Source of the DNA: Lantana camara
Taxonomy: Eukaryota > Streptophyta > Magnoliopsida > Lamiales > Verbenaceae
Length of the DNA stretch: 64,000 bases
Assembly (NCBI GenBank): GCA_037501455.1
Contig: CM074858.1
Span: forward strand, 97,808,001 to 97,872,000
Direction of reading: 5' to 3'
Positions 11,952 through 23,137 of the stretch are shown one piece after another; position 1 is the stretch's first letter, and every line of letters begins with the position of its first letter. A program made the translations under genes and the position numbers. The notes beneath the pieces were generated by a model that was not told the DNA's origin, ran no database searches, and was given only the letters and a program-made list of their open reading frames with translations.

Positions 11952-12899
11952 TCAGGCGGCTGGAGCGACATCCTCCTCCAGATTCACCACTTCTTGCTGG
12001 ATGGGGGCAGCGAGCGCTTGGGCTTGAGGGTTGGGCTCTTGCGCTTGAGGAACGGGCTCTTGGGCCTGTTAAGCCTTCTGCTAAACGCCCTCGACAGGCG
12101 GAGCTGGTGCATTTTCTTGAACTAGAGCATTGGTAATGGGGACAAGGGCATTCACTTGAGGCGTATTTTCTTGAAGGCCCTCATGGGTAGTTATGACATC
12201 AGTAGCCCCCTCATTGTGCTCGCTTTAAGGCTCCTTTTCCACAGGATGAGCAGCTATGTATTCATCCTGGGCCAGTTCCATTAGGAAGTTGTACTCTGGC
12301 TCAGAAATACTAGCTTCAGGATCCTCTTCTACCTCATCCGCTTCCTCACAGTGCTCATTTAACCTTAACCCCATATCCGTCCTTCCACGAGCGGAGGCTT
12401 ATCCCAGACCCTTGTGAATCATCTGTTCAATCACCAAGTTGAAGGCCTTTTGGGCCTCGTGGAAGCAGTGAAGGGAGGCAGCGAAGAAGAAGGCCTTGCT
12501 ATAAAGAAACTTGATGAGGGCTTCCTTATTGGACCTCTCAAGTTGCTCGGGTAGTGCCCCCATCAGATCAGCGTACTTCTTCTCCACCTCGTTAGACCTG
12601 GTGACCCACCCATTCCGGTCCTCTATCAACTTCTTTTGGTTCTCACGGAGGGTGGCACATTCCGCCCGGTACTTCTTCTTGGAGTCATCAATTTTCTTGA
12701 AATCCTCTTCCAATTTCTTGGTATAAGCCTCCAACCTCTTATGTTCCGTGTCGAGGAAGAGGAACTTGGCCTTCTACACGTCAAACTCTTCTTGGATCTG
12801 AGCAGGGTCATTCGAGCGTGCCATTTTCTTATATTTAGCCTTACGATCAGCGTAGACGGACGCTCGCATCTGCAAATTCTTGGCCCTTGGCAACACTTG

Positions 12900-13000
12900 C
12901 TGCATTTTCGAAAGGGAAAAAAAGAAGAGCGAGTGCTTAATGTTTTTTGGCAAAAAGAGAAAGGTAAAGCAAACAGAAGAGAAGTATCAGAAAGACTTAC
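12900..13000 (-). other. Predicted intron 2 of the gypsy-1 antisense gene
   Basis: The donor is GTAAGT (ending at 13000 on the plus strand) and the acceptor TTTCGAAAATGCAG (at 12900). The length is 101 bp and the phase 0. Removing it joins the conserved middle exon to the coiled-coil exon. The matching intron in gypsy-2 is 58087-58184, also phase 0. Confidence 0.7.
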
Positions 13001-13651
13001 GAAAATTATGGCATGTACCATATCGGCAGCAACCCTCTCAGAATTTTGGGAGAACAGGGTCTGGTGGTCTCCAAAAAATTGGACCCTCTCATAGAGTCCC
13101 TCGGAAATGGTGCATGATGGGGAGTGAGCACTTAAGAGAACGGGGCCATCCCCTGGAGCGCGGTTGATGCTCCTATCTCCCCGGCGATCGAAAGCCCACA
13201 AATGGTCCTCCTCTGAGGAGGAGGTGTCACCGTCGCCCCTTGTACCCTCGGCGACCTGTTTTCCCTTGCCCAAAATTGGGATGTTGTCGGGCATCCTCTT
13301 TCTTTTCCTAGAAACGGAGGCTGCATCCCCTTGAGGGTCCCTAATGACCACGCTCGAAGTGGGCCTCGGAGGGTTAGCAGCCGGGGGAGTGGCGCCCCTG
13401 GTATTGGTAGCATCGGTTGGTCTGATAACGACCCTCATATCCGTAGACTCGGGGTCTCTACGGCCTTGGTTTGATGGGGCCGTGCTGGAACTTGCCCCTT
13501 GCTGAATTCCGCGACCGTCATCGCGGCCAGTTCCCCTTCCGGCCCCTCGTCCACTAGGTTTAAACTTGGTTCCCTTGATTGCCTTGGCGGCGGTTACGCA
13601 TGACATTGGCCACATTCCTCATATTTGCACCTACCATTATGATAGCAACCC

Positions 13652-13761
13652 CTGAGAAAAAGAAAAAGAAAAAGAAGATTTAATTAATGATCGAACATAA
13701 CATTTCTACAAAGCATTATCAAGTCAGTATCCCTATCTAAAGTTAGTCCCTAGAAGCTAAC
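13652..13761 (-). other. Predicted intron 1 of the gypsy-1 antisense gene
   Basis: The donor is GTTAGC at 13761, and the acceptor is a long CTTTTT tract ending CTCAG at 13652. The length is 110 bp and the phase 1. The downstream exon opens with GVAIIMVGANMRN, which aligns with DKVIMSRLAKMR right after the phase-1 intron of the gypsy-2 gene. Confidence 0.65.
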
Positions 13762-15000
13762 CGTCTCTCTCCAAATTTCGAGCGGGTGGGTTCTGGATAT
13801 AGTGAGGGTCATTTTCGATTCCACAAAGAAACATGACCTCTGCATCATCAGTCAAATCCTTGGCATTGATAATCCAACCCTCGTCCCTCATGGCACTGGC
13901 GAGATCTTTCGGCCAGTTTTCTGGAAGAGTATGGGGTAAGCGAACCCGAACAAGGGTGCCATCTTCATGAGAAATCCACTCTCGAGATACCCCAAACCCT
14001 TCCCTATCAGGTGCCCTTACAAAAAAGAATTTCTTTTTCCACTCTACACCATGGGTTGTGGGGGATTCTATCAATTTCAAACCGAATTTTGCTTGGATAT
14101 AAAGAAAACCCGCCCTCGGTGACGAGCGAGGTGAGCGGGCGACTTGGAAGAGGGCATTGAAATTACGGAACGAGGGTTGGTGCTGGGTACAGGCCATAAG
14201 GATTACGAAAACAGTTATTAGAGATAACCCATTGGGCACGATTTGGGTGGGCATAAATTGGGATCATTCAAAATGACGGCCACAAGATCGAATCTCAACC
14301 CTCCAAAGACTATAGAGTCCAAATACACATCCATTTCTCCGGGAGGGGGATTATTTGCTCGCTCATGCTCCTCAGGGACCCTCCATTGATAGCGCTCGTC
14401 CCAGTATATGGGGGCCAACATAGATATAATCTCCCCTCGCGTAATTGTGCTCTGGATCTCATCAGGAGGAACCTCCGTTGCTTGCATGCCTGAGCCCTCA
14501 CCCTCGTTGGCCCCCTTGGGCTTCTTGGTTTTTCTAGGCTTCTGAGGTTTCTTTCTCTTGCCTTGGCAGGAGATCTTTCGGAGGGCCCCGCTTCTCCTTC
14601 AGGATCGGGGACCGGAGCAGCGACAGCCACTGTCAAAGTGTGGTGGTAAGGATGAGTCGCCCTCTCCGTCAAGGGTAATACCTCTCCTTACCTTTCCGCC
14701 TGAGCACCATATTCATTTCGTCAAAAAGGTGTTCAACACCTTCTGGGTTCCTTTCATCCATAGCCATGACGGCGGCGTCTAGTTCCTCATCCCTGGGAGA
14801 ACCCGCCTGGGATGAACTCTGAGTGGCCATATCATCAACCTCACGAATAAACTCCTCTACGTGATCTCTGGCCATTGCTATTGCAGATTTTGGAGAGGTG
14901 CAGGAGATCTTAGAGATGGAGGATGTTCAAGGGAATTTGGGGAATTTCTGAGGAAAACATGGGAATTTCTAGGGAATATTCTATCCTAAGCGAGTTCTAA

Positions 15001-15116
15001 AGTTAGAAAAACAAGGATCAATGGAGTCACGAGAATTTTACCTTAAAGATTTCTGGGAAAAATTGGTAAGAGTTAGAAAAACAAGGATCAATGGAGTCAC
15101 GAGAATTTTACCTTAA
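15001..15116. repeat. Direct duplication next to the truncated 3' LTR
   Basis: AGTTAGAAAAACAAGGATCA and the following ATGGAGTCACGAGAATTTTA CCTTAA block occur at about 15001-15046 and again at 15069-15116. The second copy runs straight into the LTR sequence at 15125. This looks like a rearrangement that removed the first ~130 bp of the LTR. Confidence 0.75.
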
Positions 15117-15124
15117 GGATCAAT

Positions 15125-15775
15125 GCTCTAAGAAAATCTTCAACCGAGCATCATGCCCTCACGAGGGCACCCTCGCGCAACTACAGAATAAAAGGGGTCC
15201 CCTACACCCTCCTTGCACTGAATGGATGTTGATCCCCATACGGATCCCCTGACCCATCAGTCTCAGTTGGCACGAGCGTACTACTCGCCCTCGTCACCAA
15301 TCTCCAAAACGGCTCTCTGACACCCGTACAAGCCCGCGCACCTGGCCCTGTTGCAAACACTCACTTTTACCAGCTTTTGCAGGAGATTCCTCCTAGGAAG
15401 CTCCTCGGTGCGACACGTGTTAGGGCGACATTAGGGCAGGACCACACGAGACAAATTACCAAAGGGTCCCTGACCCTCAACTATAAATATGGAACTTCAT
15501 CTCTATCTCTGTAAGTTTTTCCGGAACCACAGCAACTCCATACTTTAAGCTTACATTTTCCTCTTTCAGACCACCGTCTGACTTGAGCGTCGGAGAGCCA
15601 AACTGGGAATCACCCCCAGTTCCCCCAACTTGGCTATCTGACTCCATTTGTGTTTGTCCTAGCAGGTAGAGCCCAGAAGCTCTTCCGGCGACTCCCTTGA
15701 GCTTAACCCCGGTTTCCCTTCTTCACAAAATAGAAAGTGATCGGAGTTTGACCTTTGCACAATCAGACGCCATCA
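15125..15775 (+). repeat. 3' LTR of gypsy-1, truncated at its 5' side
   Basis: It matches 2172-2806 of the 5' LTR and ends CGCCATCA, but lacks the counterpart of 2040-2171, including the TG terminus. One visible difference is a short extra CATACGGATCCC segment near 15238. The TATA box CTATAAATAT is retained near 15481. The polypurine tract expected before a 3' LTR is not recognisable, in keeping with the deletion. Confidence 0.85.
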
Positions 15776-16221
15776 GCGTGTGCAAGTAAAAATAATACTA
15801 TTATTTAAATATATTAAAATTAATTTTTCTATTTATATTTATTTTATAATTAATTGTAATATAATAATTAAATTATGATAAATAAAAAATATGAAATATA
15901 AAGAAAAAAAAAGATAAAAATTTTACATTAAAAAAATTAAAATAGGATGTGAGAGAATAAATAAAATAAAGATGTTGTTGAGGTGATAAAATAAATAAAT
16001 AAATAATAAAGAAAGAACAAAATGCAAGAGAACAAAATAGATTAAAAAAATTAATAAATAAAAAAAGAAAAGAAAAGAAAAGAAATAAACCAAACGGTAA
16101 CAAATGGAGTTACGTAAATAAATAAACAGAAAAGAAAAAATTAAAAAATTAGGGGCAGAAAAGGAAAGAGTCCAAGACACCACATCTACCCCTGACGCTT
16201 AATAATATAGTATAGATAGTC
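15776..16221. other. MULE interior, AT-rich, no gene seen
   Basis: A/T-rich sequence with poly-A-like tracts between the gypsy-1 end and the gene-like segment. Frames on the minus strand are low-complexity Phe/Leu/Ile runs and are not credible proteins. Confidence 0.5.
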
Positions 16222-16692
16222 ATGGACTCCGCCACCCTCCCCAACTCTACAACAATGAGGGGAAAAAAGAGATCTGCCATTACTGTCTTCCAACCACAGA
16301 AAAAGGACAAAAGCCCTCCAGCACCACCGCGTCCATTTGACAGCCGCCACCGCGCCGCCTTAGGTTCCTTCTCTCTCTTTCTCTCCTCTCTCTTTTTTTC
16401 TCTCTCTCTCTCTCTCTCTCACTTGGAGAAGGCCAAAAGGCCCCCGCCTAAGTTCCACCATCCTTGTTTCTTCCTCTTTCCTCTCCCTAAATTTCTTTCT
16501 GAATTGGCCACCTCCAACTACCTTTTTCCATCTTCTTCGGCCACACCTTTTGCCTCATGGAATGAGGAAAACATCTGGAGCAATGAGGAGAAAATGGTGG
16601 AGAAAATCAAAAGTCCATCAATTCCCTCGGTTGGCTTCTTCATAAAGGGCGTCAAACACGCCGCAGCCGCCGCAACAACAACAAAAACTTAA
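16222..16692 (+). CDS. Gene-like ORF inside the MULE, possible captured host sequence
   Basis: A 156-codon open frame with higher GC than its surroundings, including a CT microsatellite (about 16390-16430) read as Ser/Leu/Phe. The upstream CT-rich stretch and the later ATG contexts (for example 16593, encoding MVEKIKSPSIPSVGFF and an Ala/Thr-rich end) look like a plant 5' UTR and N-terminus. Mutator-like elements often carry such host fragments (Pack-MULEs). I do not recognise a family, and translation is unproven. It may equally be non-coding element sequence. Confidence 0.3.
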   Translation: MDSATLPNSTTMRGKKRSAITVFQPQKKDKSPPAPPRPFDSRHRAALGSFSLFLSSLFFSLSLSLSHLEKAKRPPPKFHHPCFFLFPLPKFLSELATSNYLFPSSSATPFASWNEENIWSNEEKMVEKIKSPSIPSVGFFIKGVKHAAAAATTTKT

Positions 16693-16789
16693 TTGGAGGC
16701 CCGGTAGAGCTTCAAAGTACCCAAATTGGAAGATTTCCGGTGATGGCCGCCGCGTATCCCAGTCTCCGCCGTTTGACCCCCAACACTTT

Positions 16790-17051
16790 CATCAGATAGA
16801 GATCTGGTCTTTTTCTCTTTCTCTTTTTTTTTTCTTTTTCTAATTTGTAAAAAGCAAAATTGACGAAAATGCCCTTAAAAATCACGTGACACTCACGTGC
16901 TATGCTTTGATCGAAAAATTACGCCGGAATTTTGACCCGGGTACTGCAATGTAACAACTTTTAAAGGTTGGATACTAAATTCTTAAAATTTAAAGCTTGG
17001 GTACTAAAGTGCAAATACCCCCAAATGTTGGGGTGCAAAAAAAGTTTAACC
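16790..17051 (-). repeat. Right terminal inverted repeat of the MULE
   Basis: This is the inverted partner of the left end, with the segment corresponding to the left 70-bp duplication present once. It is followed directly by the TSD TACTTTAAA (17052-17060). Confidence 0.8.
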
Positions 17052-17060
17052 TACTTTAAA

Positions 17061-17664
17061 ATCGAGAAGCTCTTCAAGATATTCTTTTTTCATACACACC
17101 TCCAAAATAGCGAGGGGAATCAACCCAAGACATGTTTTATGCTTCTAAATTATGTTTATAAATTATACTACTTTTTGTAACTAATTAAAATTTTGTGTAG
17201 ATAATAATGTTATCATTAAAATATTAATATTTCTTATTTAACATTTTACATATAAGCATAACTCTAGTTTTTATATTATAAAAATTTTACCACTTAAAAC
17301 CAATAATTATAATGTAAAATTTTCTCTTTTTTTAATTTATATAAATTTATTTATTTTGAAGTTCATTTCATCTTTTTTTCTTTTTCTCTTTTTCCATTAT
17401 CAGTTTTTGAGTTCCATCGTTTCCTCCTTTAAAATATTTGGAATTGAAGATACTATTTAATATTTTATTACTTATAAATAAAATATAAATAGTGCAAATT
17501 AATGTATATATATAATAGTATAATTTAATATATATCACTAATTATAAATAGTATTATATAAAATTATAATAATTTTTAAACTATTTTCTATATTGATTTA
17601 TTATTTAAAATATTATAACATAATGTCCAAAATAATTTATAAAATTCTAGGGGTAATTTAGTAA
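17061..17664. other. AT-rich spacer between MULE and Helitron-1
   Basis: Strongly AT-rich sequence with no gene, terminal repeat or RNA gene visible. Confidence 0.5.
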
Positions 17665-17800
17665 TCTACACTATAATATATAGGGAGGGTGTAGTTGATC
17701 AAAATTGAATTAATTTTGACTCAATACTTTTTTCACCTTTTTTTGAAATTTTTTATTCCTAAAAAATTATTCCATTGGTTGATCATTTATTAATAAGTTT

Positions 17801-18013
17801 AAAAACTTTTTTAGAAAACCAATTACCTAAATTTTCTCAATTAATTGAATAATACCATAATTTCAGGAAATATCTTTAATTACTCAAATCATTTCCAAAT
17901 TACCTATAAAAAGCTTTTTTAAAAAATCGATTACCTAAATTTTCTCAATTAATTGAATAATACCATAATTTCAGGAAATATCTTTAATTACTCAAATCAT
18001 TTCAAAATTACAT
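17801..18013. repeat. Tandem duplication of ~106 bp in Helitron-1
   Basis: Two near-identical copies (about 17801-17906 and 17907-18013) share ATTACCTAAATTTTCTCAAT and AATACCATAATTTCAGGAAA, followed by ATCTTTAATTACTCAAATCA. Confidence 0.8.
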
Positions 18014-18159
18014 ATAGGCTATAATCATATTATTATGTCACAAATTTAGTTTCCTTATTTGTTATTTAAAGACTTATTAATATAAATCATTCATTTTATT
18101 TCTCATTTTCTGTGCTCATTTCTATGGCCAACCAATCTTCAATCAAATACATCCGTTAA

Positions 18160-18640
18160 ACATGAAGGTCTTTTTATGATTTTTTATTTTGTTTGTTCGA
18201 TTTATTTTCATTTCATGTTTGTTTTGAGATTTGTTATTTGATTATTGAATTTTATTTTTTTTTAGCCTTTTACTCATGATATTTACTTTTTGTTATTTAA
18301 AATTTATTATTATTTTTTATTCTTTCATGGGTCTTGTTTTTATTTAAATTATCACATTTACTTTGACTATTTTTCAAGCAAACGCATTACGCATCTGCCA
18401 AGCTTGAAGATCTCTTTATGATTTTGTCATTTTGTTTCTTCGATTAAATTTGATTTTGAGTTTGTTTTGAGATTTCTTATTTGATTATTAAAATATATTT
18501 TGTTTTAACTTTTTACTTGTGATATTTATTTTATTGCTAATTAAATTTATTATTTTTTGTTATTCTTCTTTCATGGTTTTTGTTATATATATATTTTTTA
18601 TAAATTTCACATTTACTTTGATTGTTTTATATACTCTTTT
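18160..18640. repeat. Diverged tandem duplication of ~240 bp in Helitron-1
   Basis: The segment starting ATGAAGGTCTTTTTATGATT near 18161 recurs in diverged form from TTGAAGATCTCTTTATGATT near 18402. Both run on to a CACATTTACTTTGA block (near 18354 and 18608). Confidence 0.65.
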
Positions 18641-19063
18641 TTATTTGTATTTTATAATATTATATAATTATTTATTTTTATTGATTGGTATTTTAATTAT
18701 GATTGTATTGTATTACAAAACAATCACTATTTCCGCACTTCGCATAGAATTTTTAAAATTTTGTAATATTTAATCATATATAAAATATTAGGAGTTCTTA
18801 AATCATCCAATTGATCGAGGCAAAAGCGAAACCAAGATTAAGTATTAAAAGGTTAGTCATTGCTTTTTCATTTTTTTTTAGGGATAGCCATTGAAATATA
18901 TTTTATGTTTAAATATTAAAAAATTTATTTCAAGGTTTGCTTTTTTTTGGTTTTGAAAAAAAGTTATGCATACTTTACAGCCAACCTATATTTTAAAAAA
19001 AAAAAACCTATAATTTTCTAAATTATTTCCTTTTATATTGGAAAATGGTAGAGCTATATTATT

Positions 19064-19210
<147 letters not shown>

Positions 19211-20334
19211 TCCACATACCTAAAATTCCTTTTACTTTTTTGATATATTTTTTTCATTTCTTTATTTATTTATCAAGAGTTTGACTTTGTTCTTTATTTC
19301 ATTTTTTGCTATATGGATATACCAAGTTTTTTGGATTCTTAAAATTCTAATATTTATCTTTTTCTCTTCTATTTTAATTGTCTATTTTTCTTATTTATTT
19401 TTAAAGTTAAAAAAAAATTTACTTACATAATATTTTTTATATTACATCTTTCATTTAATTATTTAACAAACTTTTCTCATTTCGCATATTCGAATTTTAA
19501 GATCTTAAATGGTATCAAATAATCTATATCTATACTAATTTATTAGGCTATCATGCTATATTTTAAAATTTTATTTTGGCTTGTGAGATCTGTTGCATTA
19601 TTTATATTTTACCTTTTATTTCAAATTATATTTACATTCCATTTATTATGTTGAATGATATAAAATTATTATTTTATAGTTTTAATTAGATATTTTAGTC
19701 TGGTCCAAAAATATTTTAGTGCAATTTGTTTTCTTTTCCTATTCCTTTTTCCTTTTTATTCCTGTTATTATTATTCACTAATTTGATTTTCTTAAATTGA
19801 GAAAATATCACTGTTCAATCACATTTATTTTTTTTTTTTATTTTTTGAATATTATCTATTATTTATTCTGTAACTTTTTAAACTTAATTTTTTTTTTCTC
19901 ATCCAAATTGTAATCCGGTCGAATCTAATTTTTTTTCATTAAAATTTTTAGGATAATTCCATTGTTTATAAAGATTTATAATTATTTATAATTCTCATCA
20001 TTTAAAAAAAAATTATTTTTCATGTGACGATCTTTGATGCCCATTGTTAAGTAAACAAATATTTTTTCTTATATTAATTTTTTATCCAAAATATTGATTA
20101 TCTTAGTTTATAATATTTACATGTAATACATAATAACATAATTAGCATACTATATTTTTTATATAAATATCATGCATAGCACTGGGTATACGCTAGTTTG
20201 ACAGAAATTAAAAGCGGTTCTAAATTTTCTTGTACAAAACACTCAATCAATTATTTTTTTATACATTTTTTTTTAAAAAAAATTCACCACTTTTATTATT
20301 ATAAAATTTTATAGTTTTAACTTATCTTTTAACT

Positions 20335-20449
20335 TGCTAACAGGGGTTTGTCCAAATAGTAAATTGATTCATTCTCAAGGATAAGGTGGATAAGGTCCGA
20401 GTTCGAATCTCATTTAAGTGTGTGTTTAATTTTTTTTTTTAAAAAAAAC
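20335..20449 (+). mobile_element. tRNA-derived SINE with 14-bp target-site duplication
   Basis: A 115-bp unit flanked by the perfect repeat CTTATCTTTTAACT at 20321-20334 and 20450-20463. Internally it has a pol III B-box-like GAGTTCGAATCTC (about 20399-20411) and a short T/A tail (about 20431-20449). A weak A-box-like segment lies upstream. Length, B box, tail and TSD together indicate a SINE. The family is not identified. Confidence 0.8.
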
Positions 20450-20590
20450 CTTATCTTTTAACTGTATTTAGTCCAGTGAAACCGAGGTTGAAAAAAGTTT
20501 GAAAAACTATTTAATTCAATAATTAATAGATGCCGGTCAATTAAGACGATTTATGATTTCCACAAGGTTTGACTTCGATGCATATTTTAG

Positions 20591-21073
20591 CAATGTTTTC
20601 AAAAGCGGACCGGACATCAAAGTGGCAGTCTTACTGGTCACCAGTCGAACCGGTATGACGTAATAAATAAAAATATTATTTTTAATAATACATATATATA
20701 ATAATATGTTAAAAATGATATATAATATAGTTCAATTTTAGAATAAAAGAGTCATATTCAAGGGTTTAACGTCTAATTTGAGGTCTGTGATTTTAAATTT
20801 GGGATTTGAGAATTGTAAGTGTGCAAAAAATATTTTCTAAGACTCAAAAAAGGTTAAAGGATGTGGGAATTTTAAGTTTTTTTTTTTTTTTTTTTAAAAA
20901 TGAAAAATATGTGAACCGCCGGTCCGGTCCGGTTCACGGGGCCAAAACCGACGGTTAACCGGCCGGTTTTTCCGGTCCTGTACCGGTCCGGTTCCAACTG
21001 GTTTCGTATGATGATTCGGACCGGACCGGTCACCGGTCGAACCGGCCGGTCCGGTCTGGTTTTTAAAACATTG
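20591..21073. mobile_element. Non-autonomous hAT element rich in GGTCCGGT repeats
   Basis: The ends are inverted: CAATGTTTTCAAAAGCGGAC on the left, and CAATGTTTTAAAAACCAGAC as the reverse complement of the right end. An 8-bp TSD, TATTTTAG, flanks it (20583-20590, 21074-21081). The subterminal parts are packed with CCGGTCCGG-type motifs, the kind of subterminal repeat bound by hAT transposases. At 483 bp it is too short to encode a transposase. Confidence 0.88.
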
Positions 21074-21947
21074 TATTTTAGCCTCTGTGATTCAAGAGTG
21101 GCAGATTATAGATCATTTTTTGTTTGACAACCATACTAAATTGAGACAACTAAGAGCGAGTCAATAGAATTACTAGTTTAATATACCGCGTAATGCGCGG
21201 TAATCTATGCCCATTGATATAAGTATTTATAACATAATTATAATTATTAATAACACGGAGGTTTCTTATCATTTTTAGTGTGTTTACATTATAACAAAAA
21301 TTACACAAGTAAAAAGTAAAAAGGAGAAAAAAATGAAACAAAAACTTCAATTTAAAAACAGCTAACTTGAATATTTGGTGAGAATGAGAGAACTCTAACA
21401 AGAATTGATGGTTTCCTTCCTAAGGAAACCAACACCACAAGTCTAGTGAGGATAAACGATTCTTAACGGCTTTTATGGTCTCCAGGAGCTGAGTACCCTC
21501 CTTTTTGTTGTTAGGTAGCAAATTAACCCGTGAATAACATAATTTAAGTTGTATCAGCCTATTAGGTTGGGACAATTCAAAACCGGCTAATAAATATAGT
21601 AAGCAAATTGGTATGACAAATTCAACGATGCATCTTTTAGATATGGCAATATGCTAATATTAGAAGATGTGTACTCATTTTCTAGTTAATATGAAAAACT
21701 TACATTGGTCAGCAAATTTATTCTTCGGGTACTATCTTGAAGAGTAGAGGGATGAAACACATGAAATAAAACAAATGAAAAGTTAACTACCTTGCTTGAG
21801 TCTTGCCAATACAACCATTTCTTTATACATAATTTATATAGAAACAGAAAAGTCAGCTGCATCAACCAACCAAGCTTAATAAACAGAAAATTAATCATAA
21901 TTTGCAACACTTCAAGGTCGTAATGTTATACAAAAGGAAAAACATAC

Positions 21948-22080
21948 CAGATATGGTGGTCACCACCAAAGGACAAAGCGTCCAAGCAGATGGGGCAAAG
22001 CAATCCATCAATTTACCCTTGCTACTTGCGGAGATTCCCGAGAAAAATATATTTCAGCATCAGACTCCATGTGCTCAACA
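21948..22080 (-). pseudogene. RING-finger exon fragment captured by Helitron-2
   Basis: On the minus strand, DGLLCPICLDALSFGGDHHI is encoded just before a GTATGT splice donor at 21947. CPIC starts a C3HC4 RING, and the spacing to GDHHI resembles the RFWD3 type of ubiquitin ligase, where the next exon would supply the following Cys and CGH. Upstream in another frame is SNVEHMESDAEIYFSRESPQ, which may belong to the same gene. Frames are broken between the two. The RING half-site is directly visible; the RFWD3 likeness is a guess from memory of the family. Confidence 0.45.
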
Positions 22081-23137
22081 TTTGAAAATCCTATAGTTCT
22101 TCAAAACTCTTATCGGTGCAATAGAAAAAGGTTCAATGATTATGATTCAAGCGCTAATATTATACAGATCCTAAAAAAATGTAAACAAATGCATATGCAA
22201 GGGCTATAAAAGCATTATTTAATTAATAGTTCACTCTTGGAGACTATATATATATAAGAGAAGATGGAAAGAGTGAGGCCACTGGCCATGATTACATGAT
22301 AAACAAATTGCAAACAAAAGTAGCAATGTAGCATATTAGATGGAAATACAAGATATAAAACAAAGAAGAAATCTTTAATTTTTAATATAGATTACTCTAT
22401 CAAAACAAACCTACCTTAAAGATATTTCAGATCTAACAGTTTATTAACCACATACACTAAAAACAAGGATCGTCAGAAACAGGTATAGATACCATAATTT
22501 GCTAAACAATCAAAATATTCAATTATAAAACAATACAAGTTCTAACAAATAATGAGACTCCGTGACTTAATAATGACTATCCAATAAGAGTCATGTATAT
22601 GATATAGGATTTAAGATTTCATTACAAATGGAAATTGATAGCTTAGTTGAGAATCCTCCATATATACATAGCTTAGTTAAGATTTCATAAGAGTCATGTA
22701 TACATATCTCGAATGTGCAAAAAATAGGCATAAAACAGGGAAGTATCTTGTAGATACATTTATTTAAGTGCGAATTTTAAATACTACCCCTAATTCAAGT
22801 TTGTATCTCGAAATGAACACACACTTCATAGCAGTGCAAAACACTGATTGCTAACATACAAAAACTAATGAACTCCCCAGCATAGTCTCAAACATAAGAA
22901 TAAAACAAACAGATATTTAGTGGACATATATCCCAATAGTATGAAAACCAAAATGGAAGTCGCAATGTCCGACGAATTCAATCACAGGGGTTTCATGTAA
23001 TTCTCAAACAGGAGGGATTGATTCGTAAATATGATTGACCCTTTCTAAAATCAGAGGGGAATAACTTTATTTGGAAAAAAAAAAAAACACACATACACAC
23101 AGACACAAATAGTGCTGGATAGTTAGATATGTTTTAC
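22081..23137. other. Helitron-2 interior between captured fragments
   Basis: AT-rich, intron-like sequence without a recognisable exon. A poly-A/CA-rich tract lies at 23070-23110. Confidence 0.4.

Larger units (their letters stand above)
11952..14875 (-). pseudogene. Antisense multi-exon gene of gypsy-1 (gypsy-type transposon domain plus coiled coil)
   Basis: This lies antisense to gag-pol. The start at 14875 (MARDHVEEFIRE) is followed by a conserved N-terminal domain in frames reaching 13762, with motifs GLRFDL, TQIVPNGLSLITVF and FNALFQV...GFLYIQAK. It resembles the 'putative gypsy-type transposon' domain (Pfam Transposase_28). Intron 1 is 13652-13761 (GT...pyrimidine tract-CAG, phase 1). 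The middle exon is Arg/Gly/Ser-rich with a basic SRKRKRMP patch. Intron 2 is 12900-13000 (GTAAGT...TGCAG, phase 0). The last exon is a Lys/Glu-rich coiled coil (KKLEEDFKKIDDSKKK) followed by an acidic, Gln/Pro-rich tail ending at 11952. Frameshifts near 14250 and 14670 and several in-frame stops make it a pseudogene. Its function is unknown. Confidence 0.75.
2040..15775 (+). mobile_element. Ty3/gypsy LTR retrotransposon, Tat-type, decayed (gypsy-1)
   Basis: Order on the plus strand: 5' LTR, primer-site-like leader, gag, protease, reverse transcriptase, RNase H, a second RNase H, integrase, tandem repeats, a minus-strand extra gene, and a truncated 3' LTR. The duplicated RNase H and the extra antisense gene point to the Tat lineage of plant Ty3/gypsy elements. 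Flanking 5-mers are GCGCG (2035-2039) and GCGTG (15776-15780), a TSD with one mismatch. Coding regions carry several stops and frameshifts and a 1.9-kb solo LTR (9215-11143) interrupts the 3' part. The element sits inside the MULE and is therefore younger than it. Confidence 0.9.
1608..17051. mobile_element. Mutator-like DNA transposon (MULE) hosting a nested gypsy element
   Basis: The two ends are inverted copies of each other: the left begins GGGTTAAACTTTTTTTGCAC and the right end reads as its reverse complement. Both are flanked by the same 9-bp direct repeat TACTTTAAA (1599-1607 and 17052-17060). Nine-bp TSDs with inverted ends of a few hundred bp are the hallmark of Mutator-like elements. 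No transposase is seen, so the element is non-autonomous. Without the gypsy insertion (2040-15775) it is about 1.7 kb and holds a gene-like ORF at 16222-16692, which may be captured sequence. Superfamily assignment rests on TSD length and end structure only. Confidence 0.82.

Noticed and set aside
15873..16183. Minus-strand Phe/Leu-rich frames resembling membrane proteins
   Set aside because: They are low-complexity translations of A/T runs, with no other coding sign.
20395..20412. Possible tRNA gene because of a GTTCGAATC B box
   Set aside because: No cloverleaf can be formed. The unit has a TSD and a T/A tail, so it is a SINE.
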